From: Roseicyclus persicicus
GTDB lineage: Bacteria; Pseudomonadota; Alphaproteobacteria; Rhodobacterales; Rhodobacteraceae
Assembly (NCBI RefSeq): GCF_012395815.1
Contig: NZ_JAAZQQ010000001.1
Location: 186,001 to 250,000 of the forward strand
Length of the DNA: 64,000 nucleotides
Direction: 5' to 3'
Under the pieces are notes generated by a model. The model searched no databases. It had not been told where the DNA came from and worked only from the letters and a program-made list of their open reading frames with translations. The position numbers were made by a program, and so were the translations under genes. Shown here in pieces: positions 16,974 through 25,935 of the stretch (the first letter of the stretch is position 1; every line of letters starts with the position of its first letter).

Positions 16974-18623
16974 ATGACCACCCTCCGCGATGCCGCGATG
17001 ACCTCCAAGGCCTGGCCCTTCGAAGAGGCGCGGGCGGTGCTGAAACGCTATGAAAAGGCGCCGCCGGAAAAGGGCTACGTCCTGTTCGAGACGGGCTACG
17101 GCCCCTCGGGCCTGCCGCACATCGGCACCTTCGGCGAGGTTCTGCGCACCACGATGATCCGGCGCGCCTTCGAGGTCATCTCGGACATCCCCACGCGGCT
17201 GATCTGCTTTTCCGACGACATGGACGGGATGCGGAAGATCCCCGGGAACGTTCCAAACCAGGACATGCTGCGCGAGCACCTGCAAAAGCCGCTGACGCGC
17301 GTGCCCGACCCGTTCGGGGAATTCGAGAGCTTCGGCCACCACAACAACGCGATGCTGCGGCGGTTCCTCGACACCTTCGGCTTCGAGTACGAGTTCTATT
17401 CCGCGACCGAGTTCTACGCCTCGGGCGCCTTCGACGAGATCCTGCTGCGCGCGGCCGAACGTTACGACGCGCTGATGAAGGTGATGCTGAAATCGCTCCG
17501 CGAGGAACGCCAGCAGACCTACTCCATCTTCCTGCCGATCCACCCCGAGACCGGCCGCGTGCTCTACGTGCCGATCAAGCACGTGGACGCCAAGGACGGC
17601 ACCGTCACCTTCGATGACGAGACCGGCCGCGAATGGACCGTCCCGGTGACGGGCGGCCAGTGCAAGCTGCAGTGGAAGCCCGATTTCGGCGCGCGCTGGG
17701 CGGCGCTGGGCGTCGATTTCGAGATGTACGGCAAGGATCACAGTACCAACACGCCGATCTACGACGCGATCTGCGAGATCCTGGGCGCGCCTGCGCCCGA
17801 GCATTTCACTTACGAGCTGTTCCTCGACGAGAACGGGCAGAAGATCTCCAAGTCGAGCGGAAACGGCATTTCCATCGACGAATGGCTGACCTACGCCTCG
17901 ACGGAAAGCCTGTCCTACTTCATGTTCCTGAAGCCCAAGACCGCCAAGCGGCTCTATTTCGACGTCATCCCCAAGGCGGTGGACGAATACCACCAGCAGC
18001 TCAAGGCCTATCCCGGCCAGACGGTCGAGCAGCAGCTGGCCAACCCCGTCTACCACATCCACGGCGGCGACGTGCCCGCGAGCACGATGGTGGTGTCCTT
18101 CGCCATGCTCCTGAACCTCGCCAGCGTGTCCGGCGCCGAGGACAAGGACCGGCTTTGGGGCTTCATCCGCCGCTACACGCCCGAGGCCTCGCCGCAGGGC
18201 AACCCCGATCTCGACCAGGCGGCGGGCTTTGCCATCCGCTACTTCAACGACTTCGTGAAGCCGACCCGCGTGTTCCGCCTGCCCACCGGGCAGGAGCGCG
18301 CGGCGATGGAGGAGCTGTCGGCCTGCCTCGGCGACGACGCGCGCGCGGCCGAGGTGCTGGCCCGCAAGGCCGCGCTCGACGGCACCGAGCCGCCGGCCGG
18401 CCCGCTCGACTGGCACGACGACGAGGCCCTGCAGTCGCTGGTCTTCGCCATCGGCAAGCTGCACGGCTTCGAGCCGCTGCGCGACTGGTTCTCGGCGCTC
18501 TACGAGGTGCTGCTGGGCGCGTCGCAGGGGCCGCGGTTCGGCGGGTTCATCGCGCTTTACGGGATCGACGAAACCCGGGCGCTGATCGCCCGCGGGCTGG
18601 CCGGAGAGCTGTTGAAAGGTTGA
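16974..18623 (+). CDS. lysS: Lysyl-tRNA synthetase, class I
   Basis: 549 residues. It charges tRNA-Lys but is of the class I type found in archaea and some alphaproteobacteria, unrelated to E. coli LysS. The Rossmann HIGH motif appears as [12 protein letters not shown] (residues 45-56), and the KMSKS loop as [11 protein letters not shown] (near 290-299). [20 protein letters not shown] and [20 protein letters not shown] are characteristic. A second in-frame ATG lies eight codons downstream (MTSKAWPF); either could be used, and the GATGGGA upstream slightly favours the first. Confidence 0.96.
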   Translation: MTTLRDAAMTSKAWPFEEARAVLKRYEKAPPEKGYVLFETGYGPSGLPHIGTFGEVLRTTMIRRAFEVISDIPTRLICFSDDMDGMRKIPGNVPNQDMLREHLQKPLTRVPDPFGEFESFGHHNNAMLRRFLDTFGFEYEFYSATEFYASGAFDEILLRAAERYDALMKVMLKSLREERQQTYSIFLPIHPETGRVLYVPIKHVDAKDGTVTFDDETGREWTVPVTGGQCKLQWKPDFGARWAALGVDFEMYGKDHSTNTPIYDAICEILGAPAPEHFTYELFLDENGQKISKSSGNGISIDEWLTYASTESLSYFMFLKPKTAKRLYFDVIPKAVDEYHQQLKAYPGQTVEQQLANPVYHIHGGDVPASTMVVSFAMLLNLASVSGAEDKDRLWGFIRRYTPEASPQGNPDLDQAAGFAIRYFNDFVKPTRVFRLPTGQERAAMEELSACLGDDARAAEVLARKAALDGTEPPAGPLDWHDDEALQSLVFAIGKLHGFEPLRDWFSALYEVLLGASQGPRFGGFIALYGIDETRALIARGLAGELLKG

Positions 18624-18779
18624 TTTGCGACCTGTCCGGGTCCTGACGCGATCGTGTCCTGAGGGTCACAATCCTCGGGAAAGACTCGATTTTCGGACAT
18701 TTTCTTGCGAGCGTCGGGTTGAGCCGTCTGTCGTTTTCCCGCCTTCTGTGCCTGCGCACGGAAGAGAAGGACAACTGAC

Positions 18780-19757
18780 ATGAGCTTCACGGGGTATTCC
18801 GCCAAGCAGTATGCCGATGACGGCTCGGGGGGTGGGCTGGTGCCCGGCGACGGCGTCTACAGCCAGAGCCTCGATCCCTTCGTCCCCAACGGGTCCCCTC
18901 TTTTGGGCCCCCATTCGGGCGATGGATTGGACACCCAGTTTTCGCTGAACGAGGATGTCACCGGCGCCGGAAACCTGTACCTCGGAACGATCACCCACAA
19001 CGGCGACCCCTTCCTCGTGCTGTCGGCCGAGTTCCCCTTTGTGCCGGGGCCGACCACGGCGGGCGATATCGTCCTCTTGGCCCCGCCCTGGGTGACCGCG
19101 GACTCGGCCAGCGCCTATCCCGACACTGTCGACCTGGCCGATCTCGACACCGCGCCCTTCACCTTCTGCTTTGCCGCCGGCACCCTGATCGCCACCACGG
19201 CGGGCGAGGTCGCGGTCGAGGATCTGACCCGCGACCACATGGTCCTCACCGCCGACGGCCGTGCCGTTCCGGTCGCGTTCCTCGGCTGGCAGGACATGCC
19301 GACCCGCTTCCCCTTCGCCAAGGGGTCGCTGGTGCGCATCGCCGCCGGCGCGCTGGGTGACGGGCTGCCCAAGCGTGACCTGACCGTCACCGGCGACCAC
19401 GCCATGATGATCGACGGCACGCTGGTGAACGCCGCGGCCATGGTGAACGGGTCGAGCATCCGGTACCTCGGCGCCGACGAGGTGGAACCCATGGTCCGCG
19501 TCTACCACGTCGAGACCGCCCGCCACGAGGTGCTGCTGGCCGAGGGCGCCCCGAGCGAGAGCTTCATCGACTACGCCGGCCGCAAGCAGTTCGGCAACTA
19601 CGCCGACTACCTCGCCCAGCACGGCGCCGACCGGCTGATCGCCGAGATGCCCGCGCCCCGCGTCACCGCCGCCCGGCACCTGCCCGCGGCGATCCGCGCG
19701 CGGCTGGATGCCGCCGCGGGGCTGGACGCCGGGGCGGAGCTCGCGACCGCCGTTTGA
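18780..19757 (+). CDS. Hint-domain protein
   Basis: 325 residues. The N-terminal 125 residues are Gly/Asp-rich without a signal peptide (SFTGYSAKQYADDGSGGGLV). A Hedgehog/intein (Hint) domain begins at FTFCFAAGTLIATTAGEVAV with the potential self-cleavage cysteine near residue 130, and continues HMVLTADGRAVPVAFLGWQD, LTVTGDHAMMIDGTLVNAAA (conserved DHxxx) and YHVETARHEVLLAEGAPSES. This is the Hint_2 type common in Rhodobacteraceae, usually C-terminal in secreted proteins. A GAAGAGAAGGA site precedes the ATG. What is cleaved or modified is unknown. Confidence 0.9.
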   Translation: MSFTGYSAKQYADDGSGGGLVPGDGVYSQSLDPFVPNGSPLLGPHSGDGLDTQFSLNEDVTGAGNLYLGTITHNGDPFLVLSAEFPFVPGPTTAGDIVLLAPPWVTADSASAYPDTVDLADLDTAPFTFCFAAGTLIATTAGEVAVEDLTRDHMVLTADGRAVPVAFLGWQDMPTRFPFAKGSLVRIAAGALGDGLPKRDLTVTGDHAMMIDGTLVNAAAMVNGSSIRYLGADEVEPMVRVYHVETARHEVLLAEGAPSESFIDYAGRKQFGNYADYLAQHGADRLIAEMPAPRVTAARHLPAAIRARLDAAAGLDAGAELATAV

Positions 19758-19769
19758 CGCATCACGGAC

Positions 19770-19792
19770 CGCGGCGGGTCGTGCCCGCCGCG
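19770..19792 (+). terminator. Hairpin after the Hint gene
   Basis: A nine-base perfect stem (CGCGGCGGG at 19770-19778 with 19784-19792, loop TCGTG) starts 13 bases past the stop and is followed by TCCCCTCC. Likely intrinsic terminator. Confidence 0.6.
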
Positions 19793-19875
19793 TCCCCTCC
19801 GCCCCGGGGCGTGAAACCCCGGCCCCCTGCGCTACGTGTCTGACCACAGGACCGACAGACAGGGAGATCCCACAC

Positions 19876-20289
19876 ATGCTGCGCGCCCTCATCGCCGGGC
19901 TGTTCCTCGCGCTAGCCGCCCCCGTGGCGGCGCAGGAGGTGCTGGCCCCCAATCCCGATATCGAAGCGACCATCGCCGGCCAGTTCGACGCCTTTCTCGC
20001 CGAGGACGTCGAGACCGCGTGGCAGTACGCCAGCCCCAACATCCAGGGCCTGTTCCGCACGCCCGAGAATTTCGGCCGCATGGTGCAGCAGGGCTACCCG
20101 ATGGTCTGGGCGCCCGCCGAGGTGGATTTCATCGACCTGCAGACCTTCAACGGCCTGATCGTGCAGCGGGTGCAGGTGATCGACGGGGCGGGCAACGCCC
20201 ATTACCTCGGCTACCAGATGATCGAGACCGAAGGAGGCTGGCGCATCAACGGCGTGCAGATCCTGCCCGCGCCCGACGTCTCGGCCTGA
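19876..20289 (+). CDS. DUF4864-family exported protein
   Basis: 137 residues with a signal peptide (MLRALIAGLFLALAAPVAAQ, cleavage after AAAQ region). The mature domain has the DUF4864 pattern: IEATIAGQFDAFLAEDVETA, WQYASPNIQGLFRTPENFGR, MVQQGYPMVW and a C-terminal YQMIETEGGWRINGVQIL. This NTF2-like small alpha/beta domain is widespread in Rhodobacteraceae; its role is unknown. AGGGAGA ends about nine bases before the ATG. Confidence 0.9.
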   Translation: MLRALIAGLFLALAAPVAAQEVLAPNPDIEATIAGQFDAFLAEDVETAWQYASPNIQGLFRTPENFGRMVQQGYPMVWAPAEVDFIDLQTFNGLIVQRVQVIDGAGNAHYLGYQMIETEGGWRINGVQILPAPDVSA

Positions 20290-20481
20290 TCCCGCGGCGC
20301 CCGTTTACCGCCCGTTAACCTCCGCAGGGTAAAGAGGGCCTGTGTCCCGGAACCCAGGGCGGGGCGCGTCAGACATCGTTCCACAACCGAGGTGGCCGTT
20401 CAGCGGGCGCCTCGGTTGCCCCTGTCCGGCCCTCGACAACGCGCGCCGGGGCGCTCGCCCGCGCGGAAAGGGGTACCCGAC

Positions 20482-22773
20482 ATGAACCAGGTGATCACCG
20501 ACGGTCTGGCGCTGATGCCGCCGCCGTTCTCCGACGGGCTGACCGTGTGGTCGCGGCAGGACGGCAGGCCGGGCAGCGACACCTGGGCCACCGCGCCGAA
20601 TGCCGCGCTGGTGGCGGCCGACGCCGATTTCGGCGCCTGCCTCGAGATCCTCAAGACCGAGGCCACCACGCGCCTGCGCTACATGGGCCAGACGCCGATC
20701 ATCCCCGGCCTCTACCTGCGCGTCTCGGCGCGGGTGAAGGTGCTGTCGGGCAACCTGCCCACCGTCCGCATCGCCGCGTGGGCCGGCACCGCCGCCGGCC
20801 AGAACCTGACCGGCGTGCCCCAGGCCGGCCCCGAAACGGGCCTGACGGCCTATGGCGAGGTCGTCACCGTCTCGGCGATCATCGGCACCGGCGCGCGCGG
20901 CGGGGTCGACATGCCCTGGGGGCCCGCGGCCGGGTTCGGCCATGTCGGGCTGGACCTGACCGGCCCCAACGGCGGGCAGGTGCGGATCGAGAGCATCACC
21001 GTCGAGGACGTGACCTCGGTCTTCCTGCGCAAGCTGATGGACTGGGTCGACGTGACCGATTTCGGCGCCCGCGGCGACGGCATCACCGATGACCGCGACG
21101 CCTTCGTCGCCGCCGATGCCGCCGCGGCCGGGCGCGAGGTGCTGGTGCCCGCCGGCACCTATCTCATCGGCTCCAGCCTGACCCTGACCAACCCCGTCCG
21201 CTTCGAGGGCAAGCTGACCATGCCCGACGGCGCGCGGCTGGCGCTGAACCAGAACTTCGACCTCAAGGGCTATGCCGAGGCCTTCGGCGACGACGTGCTG
21301 GGCCTCAAGAAGGGGCTGCAGCAGCTGTTCAACCAGTCCGACTACGAGGGCTTCGACCTTTGCGGCCGCCGCGTGGTGCTGGACGCGCCGATCGACGTGC
21401 AGGCCGTGGTCGGCAACCGCAACACCTATGCCAACCGCCGGATGCTGCGGAACGGGCAGCTGTCGGCGGCGCCCTCGCCGGCCTGGGACGACGAGGTGCA
21501 CAGCCGCAGCGGCACCTGGTCGTCCTCGGACCCGCGCCGGATCAGCGGGCTGTCCAACGTCGCCGACATCCCGCTCGGCGCGCTGGTGACGGCGCCGCAG
21601 GGCGTGGGGCGCGAGATCTACGTCATCGCCAAGGACGTGGCGGGCGGCCGGGTGACGCTGTCGGGGTCGCTCAGCCGGGCGCCGGTGACCCAGACCTACA
21701 CCTTCCGCCGGTTCCGCTACATGCTCGACTTCCTCGGCTGGCTGAACCTGCAGCGCTTCGTGATCTCGGACATCGAGTTCCTGTGCGCCGGTCAGTGCTC
21801 GGGCCTGAACCTGCCCATCGACGGGCTGGTGTTCCAGATCCATGACTGCTTCTTCACCGGGCCCAAGGACCGCGCCATCACCTCGGCCGGCGAGGGCTGC
21901 CAGGGGATGCAGATCGACCGCTGCCAGTTCCTGTCGAACGAACAGACGACCGACGCGCCGCTGCGCACCACCATCGCCTTCAACTCCAACTGCTCCGACA
22001 TCAAGGTGCGCGACAACCGCGCGGTGAAGTTCCGCCATTTCGGCGTCATCGCGGGCACCGGCAACATCCTGTCGGGCAACCATTTCTTTCAGGGCGACGG
22101 GGTGACGGACGGGCCGCGCACGGCGGGGCTGGTGCTGTGCGACAACAACGCCAAGACCACGATCGAGGGCAACTACATCGATAACTGCTACATCGAGTGG
22201 GGCAACGAGCGCGACCCCGAGCCCGATTTCACCACCGGGTTGTCGTTCCACGGGCTCACGCTGAACGGCAACATCTTCTTCGCCACCGGCAGCGCGCCCT
22301 GGATGAACTTCATCCTCATCAAGCCCTACGGGACGGGCCATTTCATCAACGGGCTCAGCGTCTGCGACAACCTGTTCAAGAAGACCGGTGGCGCCGTGCT
22401 CGAGGCGGTGGAGGGGGTCGACACCACCTTCGCCCCCCTCGACCTGGCCCGGACCTCGGACCTGCTGTTCACCGGCAACACCTACCACGGGATCACCAAG
22501 CGCACCGAGAACCCGGTGACGGTGCGCCACGTGCAGGGCACCGCCAGCGCGACCTGGAACGTCGACCTGACCGACGTCGCGCCCTTCGGATCGGCGGTGC
22601 GCGGCGGGGTGTCCTTCCTGGCCGAGGGGCCGCTGCGCAGCGCGTCGAACGTGATCGTCTACCTCAGCCCCTACGCCGAGCCGGGGCAGGGCGCGGGGGG
22701 CCGCACGCTGCAGATGAAGTGGTCGCAGGACGTGCGCGGCACGGCCCAGATCACGGCGCGGTTCGACATCTGA
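20482..22773 (+). CDS. Right-handed beta-helix protein (pectate-lyase-3/GH28-related), no signal peptide
   Basis: 763 residues. A beta-rich N-terminal part (MNQVITDGLALMPPPFSDGL, then GLYLRVSARVKVLSGNLPTV) resembles a carbohydrate-binding or attachment module. At about residue 193 the Pectate_lyase_3 entry motif appears (VDVTDFGARGDGITDD), followed by LVPAGTYLIGSSLTL and a long beta-helix with repeated short strands (FQIHDCFFTGPKDRAITS, IDRCQFLSNEQTT, VSGNHFF-like LSGNHFFQGDG, IEGNYIDNCYIEWGNE). No Sec or Tat signal is visible. Proteins of this shape serve as phage or gene-transfer-agent spikes and as polysaccharide-acting surface proteins. Which of these applies is unclear; no GTA gene is in the window. 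Confidence 0.85.
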   Translation: MNQVITDGLALMPPPFSDGLTVWSRQDGRPGSDTWATAPNAALVAADADFGACLEILKTEATTRLRYMGQTPIIPGLYLRVSARVKVLSGNLPTVRIAAWAGTAAGQNLTGVPQAGPETGLTAYGEVVTVSAIIGTGARGGVDMPWGPAAGFGHVGLDLTGPNGGQVRIESITVEDVTSVFLRKLMDWVDVTDFGARGDGITDDRDAFVAADAAAAGREVLVPAGTYLIGSSLTLTNPVRFEGKLTMPDGARLALNQNFDLKGYAEAFGDDVLGLKKGLQQLFNQSDYEGFDLCGRRVVLDAPIDVQAVVGNRNTYANRRMLRNGQLSAAPSPAWDDEVHSRSGTWSSSDPRRISGLSNVADIPLGALVTAPQGVGREIYVIAKDVAGGRVTLSGSLSRAPVTQTYTFRRFRYMLDFLGWLNLQRFVISDIEFLCAGQCSGLNLPIDGLVFQIHDCFFTGPKDRAITSAGEGCQGMQIDRCQFLSNEQTTDAPLRTTIAFNSNCSDIKVRDNRAVKFRHFGVIAGTGNILSGNHFFQGDGVTDGPRTAGLVLCDNNAKTTIEGNYIDNCYIEWGNERDPEPDFTTGLSFHGLTLNGNIFFATGSAPWMNFILIKPYGTGHFINGLSVCDNLFKKTGGAVLEAVEGVDTTFAPLDLARTSDLLFTGNTYHGITKRTENPVTVRHVQGTASATWNVDLTDVAPFGSAVRGGVSFLAEGPLRSASNVIVYLSPYAEPGQGAGGRTLQMKWSQDVRGTAQITARFDI

Positions 22774-22778
22774 GGGTG

Positions 22779-22809
22779 CGGGGCCGGCCATCCCGCAAGG
22801 CCGGCCCCG
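22779..22809 (+). terminator. Hairpin after the beta-helix gene
   Basis: An 11-bp stem, CGGGGCCGGCC (22779-22789) with 22799-22809 and a nine-base loop, starts six bases past the stop codon. Likely terminator. Confidence 0.6.
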
Positions 22810-22849
22810 TACCAAGGCCCTGAGAGGGGGGAGCCCCGCTCCGGTCCCT

Positions 22850-22878
22850 GCGCGCCGGGCCCCTGCGGCCCGGCGCGC
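22850..22878 (-). terminator. Hairpin after parE
   Basis: A perfect 12-bp stem, GCGCGCCGGGCC (22850-22861) with 22867-22878 and a five-base loop, begins four bases past the parE stop on the minus strand. With the hairpin at 22779-22809 it seals the convergent junction. Confidence 0.65.
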
Positions 22879-22881
22879 GCT

Positions 22882-23211
22882 TCACCCGCGCAGGTCCAAT
22901 CCGGCCAGACGGCGCGGCAGGTCCGAGCGGCTGTGCAGGCAATCCACGATGATCACCTGCCCGGCGTCCTCGATGAACACGACGACATGCTGGCCGGCCC
23001 GGGCAAGGCGCAGCGCCCCGGGCAGGTCGGGGTCGATGATGTCCCGGCATGCCCGCGTCAGGGCGGTGCCCGCCGCGATCTGGTCACAGACCGCGATCAG
23101 GTCGTCCTCGTAGGCGGCCGCCTGGTTCGGCCCGAATGTCTCGATCGTCCAGCGGGCGATGTCGGTCAGCGCGGCCTCGGCTTGCCGCGTCAGGCGCCAG
23201 GGTCTCGACAC
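22882..23211 (-). CDS. parE: ParE-type toxin (RelE/ParE superfamily)
   Basis: 109 residues with the ParE fold order: PWRLTRQAEAALTDIARWTI, then ETFGPNQAAAYEDDLIAVCD, GTALTRACRDIIDPDLPGAL, RLARAGQHVVVFIEDAGQVI and the C-terminal VDCLHSRSDLPRRLAGL. Family members poison DNA gyrase. It starts 12 bases after the ParD-like antitoxin stop, the usual antitoxin-first order, so the two are cotranscribed and probably autoregulated. Apparently intact. Confidence 0.9.
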   Translation of the reverse strand: MSRPWRLTRQAEAALTDIARWTIETFGPNQAAAYEDDLIAVCDQIAAGTALTRACRDIIDPDLPGALRLARAGQHVVVFIEDAGQVIIVDCLHSRSDLPRRLAGLDLRG

Positions 23212-23223
23212 CGTGAAGCCCGA

Positions 23224-23481
23224 TCAGGCCCTGCTGCGGGCGGCCCGAAACGCGCGACGGATGGCGTCTTGGCCCGTTCCCTCCGCCAGATCGCCTCGAA
23301 GTGCCTCGTCCAACCCCGCCGTCAGCCGGGCGCGCAGGTCGCCAAGGTCCGCCTCGTCCCGCTCCAGCAGGCGCAGGCCCGCACGTAGCGCCTCGGAGGC
23401 GTTCTGGTACCGCCCCGAGGCGACCAGCTTGTCCACGAATTCCGATTGGGCGTCCGTCAGGACGACATTTCGCGTGACCAT
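23224..23481 (-). CDS. parD: ParD-type antitoxin (CC2985 family)
   Basis: 85 residues. The N-terminal ribbon-helix-helix (RNVVLTDAQSEFVDKLVASG, RYQNASEALRAGLRLLERDE) is followed by an acidic tail (LTAGLDEALRGDLAEGTGQD) expected to wrap the toxin. GGAGG six bases upstream favours the ATG at 23481 over an ATG seven codons earlier. It is the antitoxin and DNA-binding repressor of the parDE pair. Confidence 0.9.
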   Translation of the reverse strand: MVTRNVVLTDAQSEFVDKLVASGRYQNASEALRAGLRLLERDEADLGDLRARLTAGLDEALRGDLAEGTGQDAIRRAFRAARSRA

Positions 23482-23610
23482 CACGACCCTCCGCGCTGCC
23501 ATTGGCAGAATATGCCAACATTCCCGCGGATGTCTACCGCGGCCCCTCCCGCGCCTTTCCTTTCCCCCGCCCCCGGGCTAGCTGCGCCGGCAAGGAAGGA
23601 GCCCCGCCCG

Positions 23611-24096
23611 ATGACCACCCTCTTGCCCGTCGAGAACGTCCAGGATTACCCCCGCCCGCCGCGGCTGGAGCGGGTGGCGCAGCCGCTGCGCGTGGTGTTC
23701 GCCGGCGTGCCCGTGGCCGAGACCGATCCGGGCGTGGCGTGGCGGGTGCTGGAAACCCACCACGCGCCCACCTACTACCTGCCGCCCGAGGCGGTGCTGC
23801 AGGCCGCCCTGGTGCCCTCCGCGCGCGAGACCTGGTGCGAGTGGAAGGGCCGCGCGGCCTATTTCGATCTGGTCCTGAACGGCCGCCGGGCGCGCAACGC
23901 GGCGTGGTCCTACCCGGCCCCCACGGCCCGCTTCGCGCCGATCCGCGACCACCTGGCCTTCTACGCCACCTCGGTCGACGCCGCCTATGTGGGCGACATC
24001 CGCGTGGTGCCGCAGCCGGGCGACTTCTACGGCGGCTGGGTCACGCCGAACCTCGCGGGGCGGATCAAGGGCGCCGCGGGCACCCTGCACTGGTAG
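23611..24096 (+). CDS. DUF427-domain protein
   Basis: 161 residues with the DUF427 fold pattern: LRVVFAGVPVAETDPGVAWR, VLETHHAPTYYLPPEAVLQA, TWCEWKGRAAYFDLVLNGR, NAAWSYPAPTARFAPIRDHL and a C-terminal YGGWVTPNLAGRIKG. These small cytoplasmic beta proteins are common and uncharacterised. AAGGAAGGA at 23592-23600 precedes the ATG. Convergent with the next gene with only 3 bp between stops. Confidence 0.9.
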   Translation: MTTLLPVENVQDYPRPPRLERVAQPLRVVFAGVPVAETDPGVAWRVLETHHAPTYYLPPEAVLQAALVPSARETWCEWKGRAAYFDLVLNGRRARNAAWSYPAPTARFAPIRDHLAFYATSVDAAYVGDIRVVPQPGDFYGGWVTPNLAGRIKGAAGTLHW

Positions 24097-24099
24097 GTC

Positions 24100-24594
24100 T
24101 CAGAGCGTCGCGGGGTCGACGAAGCGGGCCAGCTCCACCCAGCTGACCGGGTCGTGCAGCGTCCATATCCCGCCGCCGACGGTGTAGCCGTAGGTCGCCG
24201 TGCCGCCCTCGCGGAGCGTGTAGGTCACCTGCGCGCCGTTCGTGGCCAGCGTGGCCACCCGCTCCCGCGTCCATAGGGTGGCGCCGTCCTGACCCGCGGC
24301 CCAGATGCCGGTGTCGGTCGCGCCGTCCAGCGTCACCGTGTAGGTTCCGTCCGCCGCGAAGGACCACAGCGCCCCGGTGTCCCGGCCGCGCCAGTCGCCC
24401 TCGGGGGTCGCGCCCGCGCCGGCCAGCCGGTCGTGCGCCTCGCCCTCCCAGATCATCACCGCGCCGCCCTGCTCGTAGGCCACCGGGCTTTCGGGGTCGG
24501 CGACGTGGTAGCCGCCGTCGGCCTCGACCTCGTAGGTGCGCGGCTCGCCCGCCACGATCCAGACGCCGACGAGGTCGGGGTCCACAGCGCTCAT
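24100..24594 (-). CDS. Hypothetical beta-sandwich protein
   Basis: 164 residues built of two similar halves: the first around LVGVWIVAGEPRTYEVEADG and the second around ALWSFAADGTYTVTLDGATD followed by GIWAAGQDGATLWTRERVAT. The G-W-x-Y/T strand repeats suggest a lipocalin-like or WD-type beta barrel. No signal peptide and no recognised family. The ATG overlaps the stop of the upstream HugZ-like gene as ATGA, so translation is coupled. Confidence 0.72.
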   Translation of the reverse strand: MSAVDPDLVGVWIVAGEPRTYEVEADGGYHVADPESPVAYEQGGAVMIWEGEAHDRLAGAGATPEGDWRGRDTGALWSFAADGTYTVTLDGATDTGIWAAGQDGATLWTRERVATLATNGAQVTYTLREGGTATYGYTVGGGIWTLHDPVSWVELARFVDPATL

Positions 24595-25070
24595 GGCACT
24601 AGGTCCGCGGGCGACAGGCGGTAGGCCTTGCCGAAGCCGCCGTTCAGGTGCCCGGCCACCGGCACGAACCGCACCAGCGAGAAATCCCCGAAGTCGTAGT
24701 AGAGCGTCGCCTTGGGCTGTAGGCCCAGCACATGCGCCTTGAGCGCCGCCTTGTCGGCCGGTTCTGCGCGGGCCTGCAGGGTCAGGCGCGGGTGGGTCAG
24801 CGGGTCGCCCCTGGGCCCCGGCTCGCCCACCAGCAGGGAACAGGCCGGGTTCGCCGCCAGCGCGGCGGTGTGCGCCGACAGCGACGAGACCAGGCTCAGC
24901 GGCACGCCGTCCGGCCCCGGCACCAACGCGATGCGCGTGACCATGGGCGCCCCGGTCTCGGGGTCGATCACCCCCAGCGCCGCGTGGCGCGCCGCGTCGA
25001 TCAGGCCGCGGGCGAGCCCGCGGGCGTCCTCGTCGGTGGGGCGGATCGGGTCGGTCCGGCGCTCGGTCAT
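24591..25070 (-). CDS. Pyridoxamine 5'-phosphate oxidase-fold (HugZ-like) protein
   Basis: 159 residues with the split-barrel FMN-binding pattern: ALGVIDPETGAPMVTRIALV, VPLSLVSSLSAHTAALAANP, ACSLLVGEPGPRGDPLTHPR and LTLQARAEPADKAALKAHVL, ending YDFGDFSLVRFVPVAGHLNG. It resembles HugZ-type heme-utilisation proteins without the C-terminal heme domain. The ligand, FMN, heme or F420, is not determined by sequence. It is the first gene of a two-gene unit. Confidence 0.85.
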   Translation of the reverse strand: MTERRTDPIRPTDEDARGLARGLIDAARHAALGVIDPETGAPMVTRIALVPGPDGVPLSLVSSLSAHTAALAANPACSLLVGEPGPRGDPLTHPRLTLQARAEPADKAALKAHVLGLQPKATLYYDFGDFSLVRFVPVAGHLNGGFGKAYRLSPADLVP

Positions 25071-25091
25071 GGGGCCGAGCCTAGCCGCGGT

Positions 25092-25823
25092 TCAGAAGCT
25101 TTGCCAGAGGCCCAGCGACAGGCCCAGCGTCGGCGCGTCGCCGAGGCCCATCCGCGCGCCGACCTGCAGCGTCGTGCGGTCGCTGACCGACCAGGCCGCG
25201 CCCGGCGTCACCGTGTAGACCGGGTCGTCGCCCGGCCATTCCTCGGCCTTGGCCTGCAGCATCAGCCGCAGCCGGCCCGACACCGCCACGCCCAGCGTGG
25301 CCTCGGCCTGCCAGATCGTGTCGGCGCTGTCGACGTCGTAGAGGCCCGCCACATCCAGCGTCGCCCAGCCGCCCTCGTGGCGGATCGGCAGCCACCAGCG
25401 CGGTGCGTCGAGCCCGCCGAAACCGCGCCCGATGGAGGCGCCGAACCGGAGGAGACGGCGGTCTGCCGTCGCCGCCTCGGTCCTGAGCCCGACGCCCCCA
25501 TCGAGCGCGATCTGCCACGACGCCTCGGGCGCCGTGACCGTGTAGCGGAGAAAGACCACGGCCTCCTCCGCCGTCTCGCCGCGGCCGAGCTGCCCGCCGA
25601 GGGTCAGCCGCCGGCCGAGGCCGTATTCGCCGTACAGCGCCACATAGCGCTCCAGCGCCGCATCGCCCCCGATCAGGGCCGCCGCGTCGCCGTCGGCCGT
25701 GGCCGACAGCGCGACGAACACCTCGCCGGCCTCCCGCGCCCAGGGCCCGGCCGTGGCGGGGCCGCCCGCCGCCCCCAGGGCGGTGGCCAGCGCAAGGAGG
25801 AACGTGGCGGCCCGGCAACGCAT
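25092..25823 (-). CDS. Exported hypothetical protein, probable outer-membrane beta-barrel
   Basis: 243 residues. A signal peptide (TFLLALATALGAAGGPATAG) precedes alternating-hydrophobicity strands with Gly turns (YVALYGEYGLGRRLTLGGQL, EAVVFLRYTVTAPEASWQIA, RRLLRFGASIGRGFGGLD) and a C-terminus LGLSLGLWQSF ending in Phe, the classic outer-membrane barrel signal. Function unknown; divergent from the AhpD-like gene. Confidence 0.75.
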   Translation of the reverse strand: MRCRAATFLLALATALGAAGGPATAGPWAREAGEVFVALSATADGDAAALIGGDAALERYVALYGEYGLGRRLTLGGQLGRGETAEEAVVFLRYTVTAPEASWQIALDGGVGLRTEAATADRRLLRFGASIGRGFGGLDAPRWWLPIRHEGGWATLDVAGLYDVDSADTIWQAEATLGVAVSGRLRLMLQAKAEEWPGDDPVYTVTPGAAWSVSDRTTLQVGARMGLGDAPTLGLSLGLWQSF

Positions 25824-25935
25824 GGCCGCATTCTCGTCTCGCCATGGTTAACAAACCCCTAACCCGCCTTGCGGAACACCGGGCGCCACGGCAGCGTGGG
25901 GCCTTGCCACGACCACTCCGGGGGGAAACCACGTC

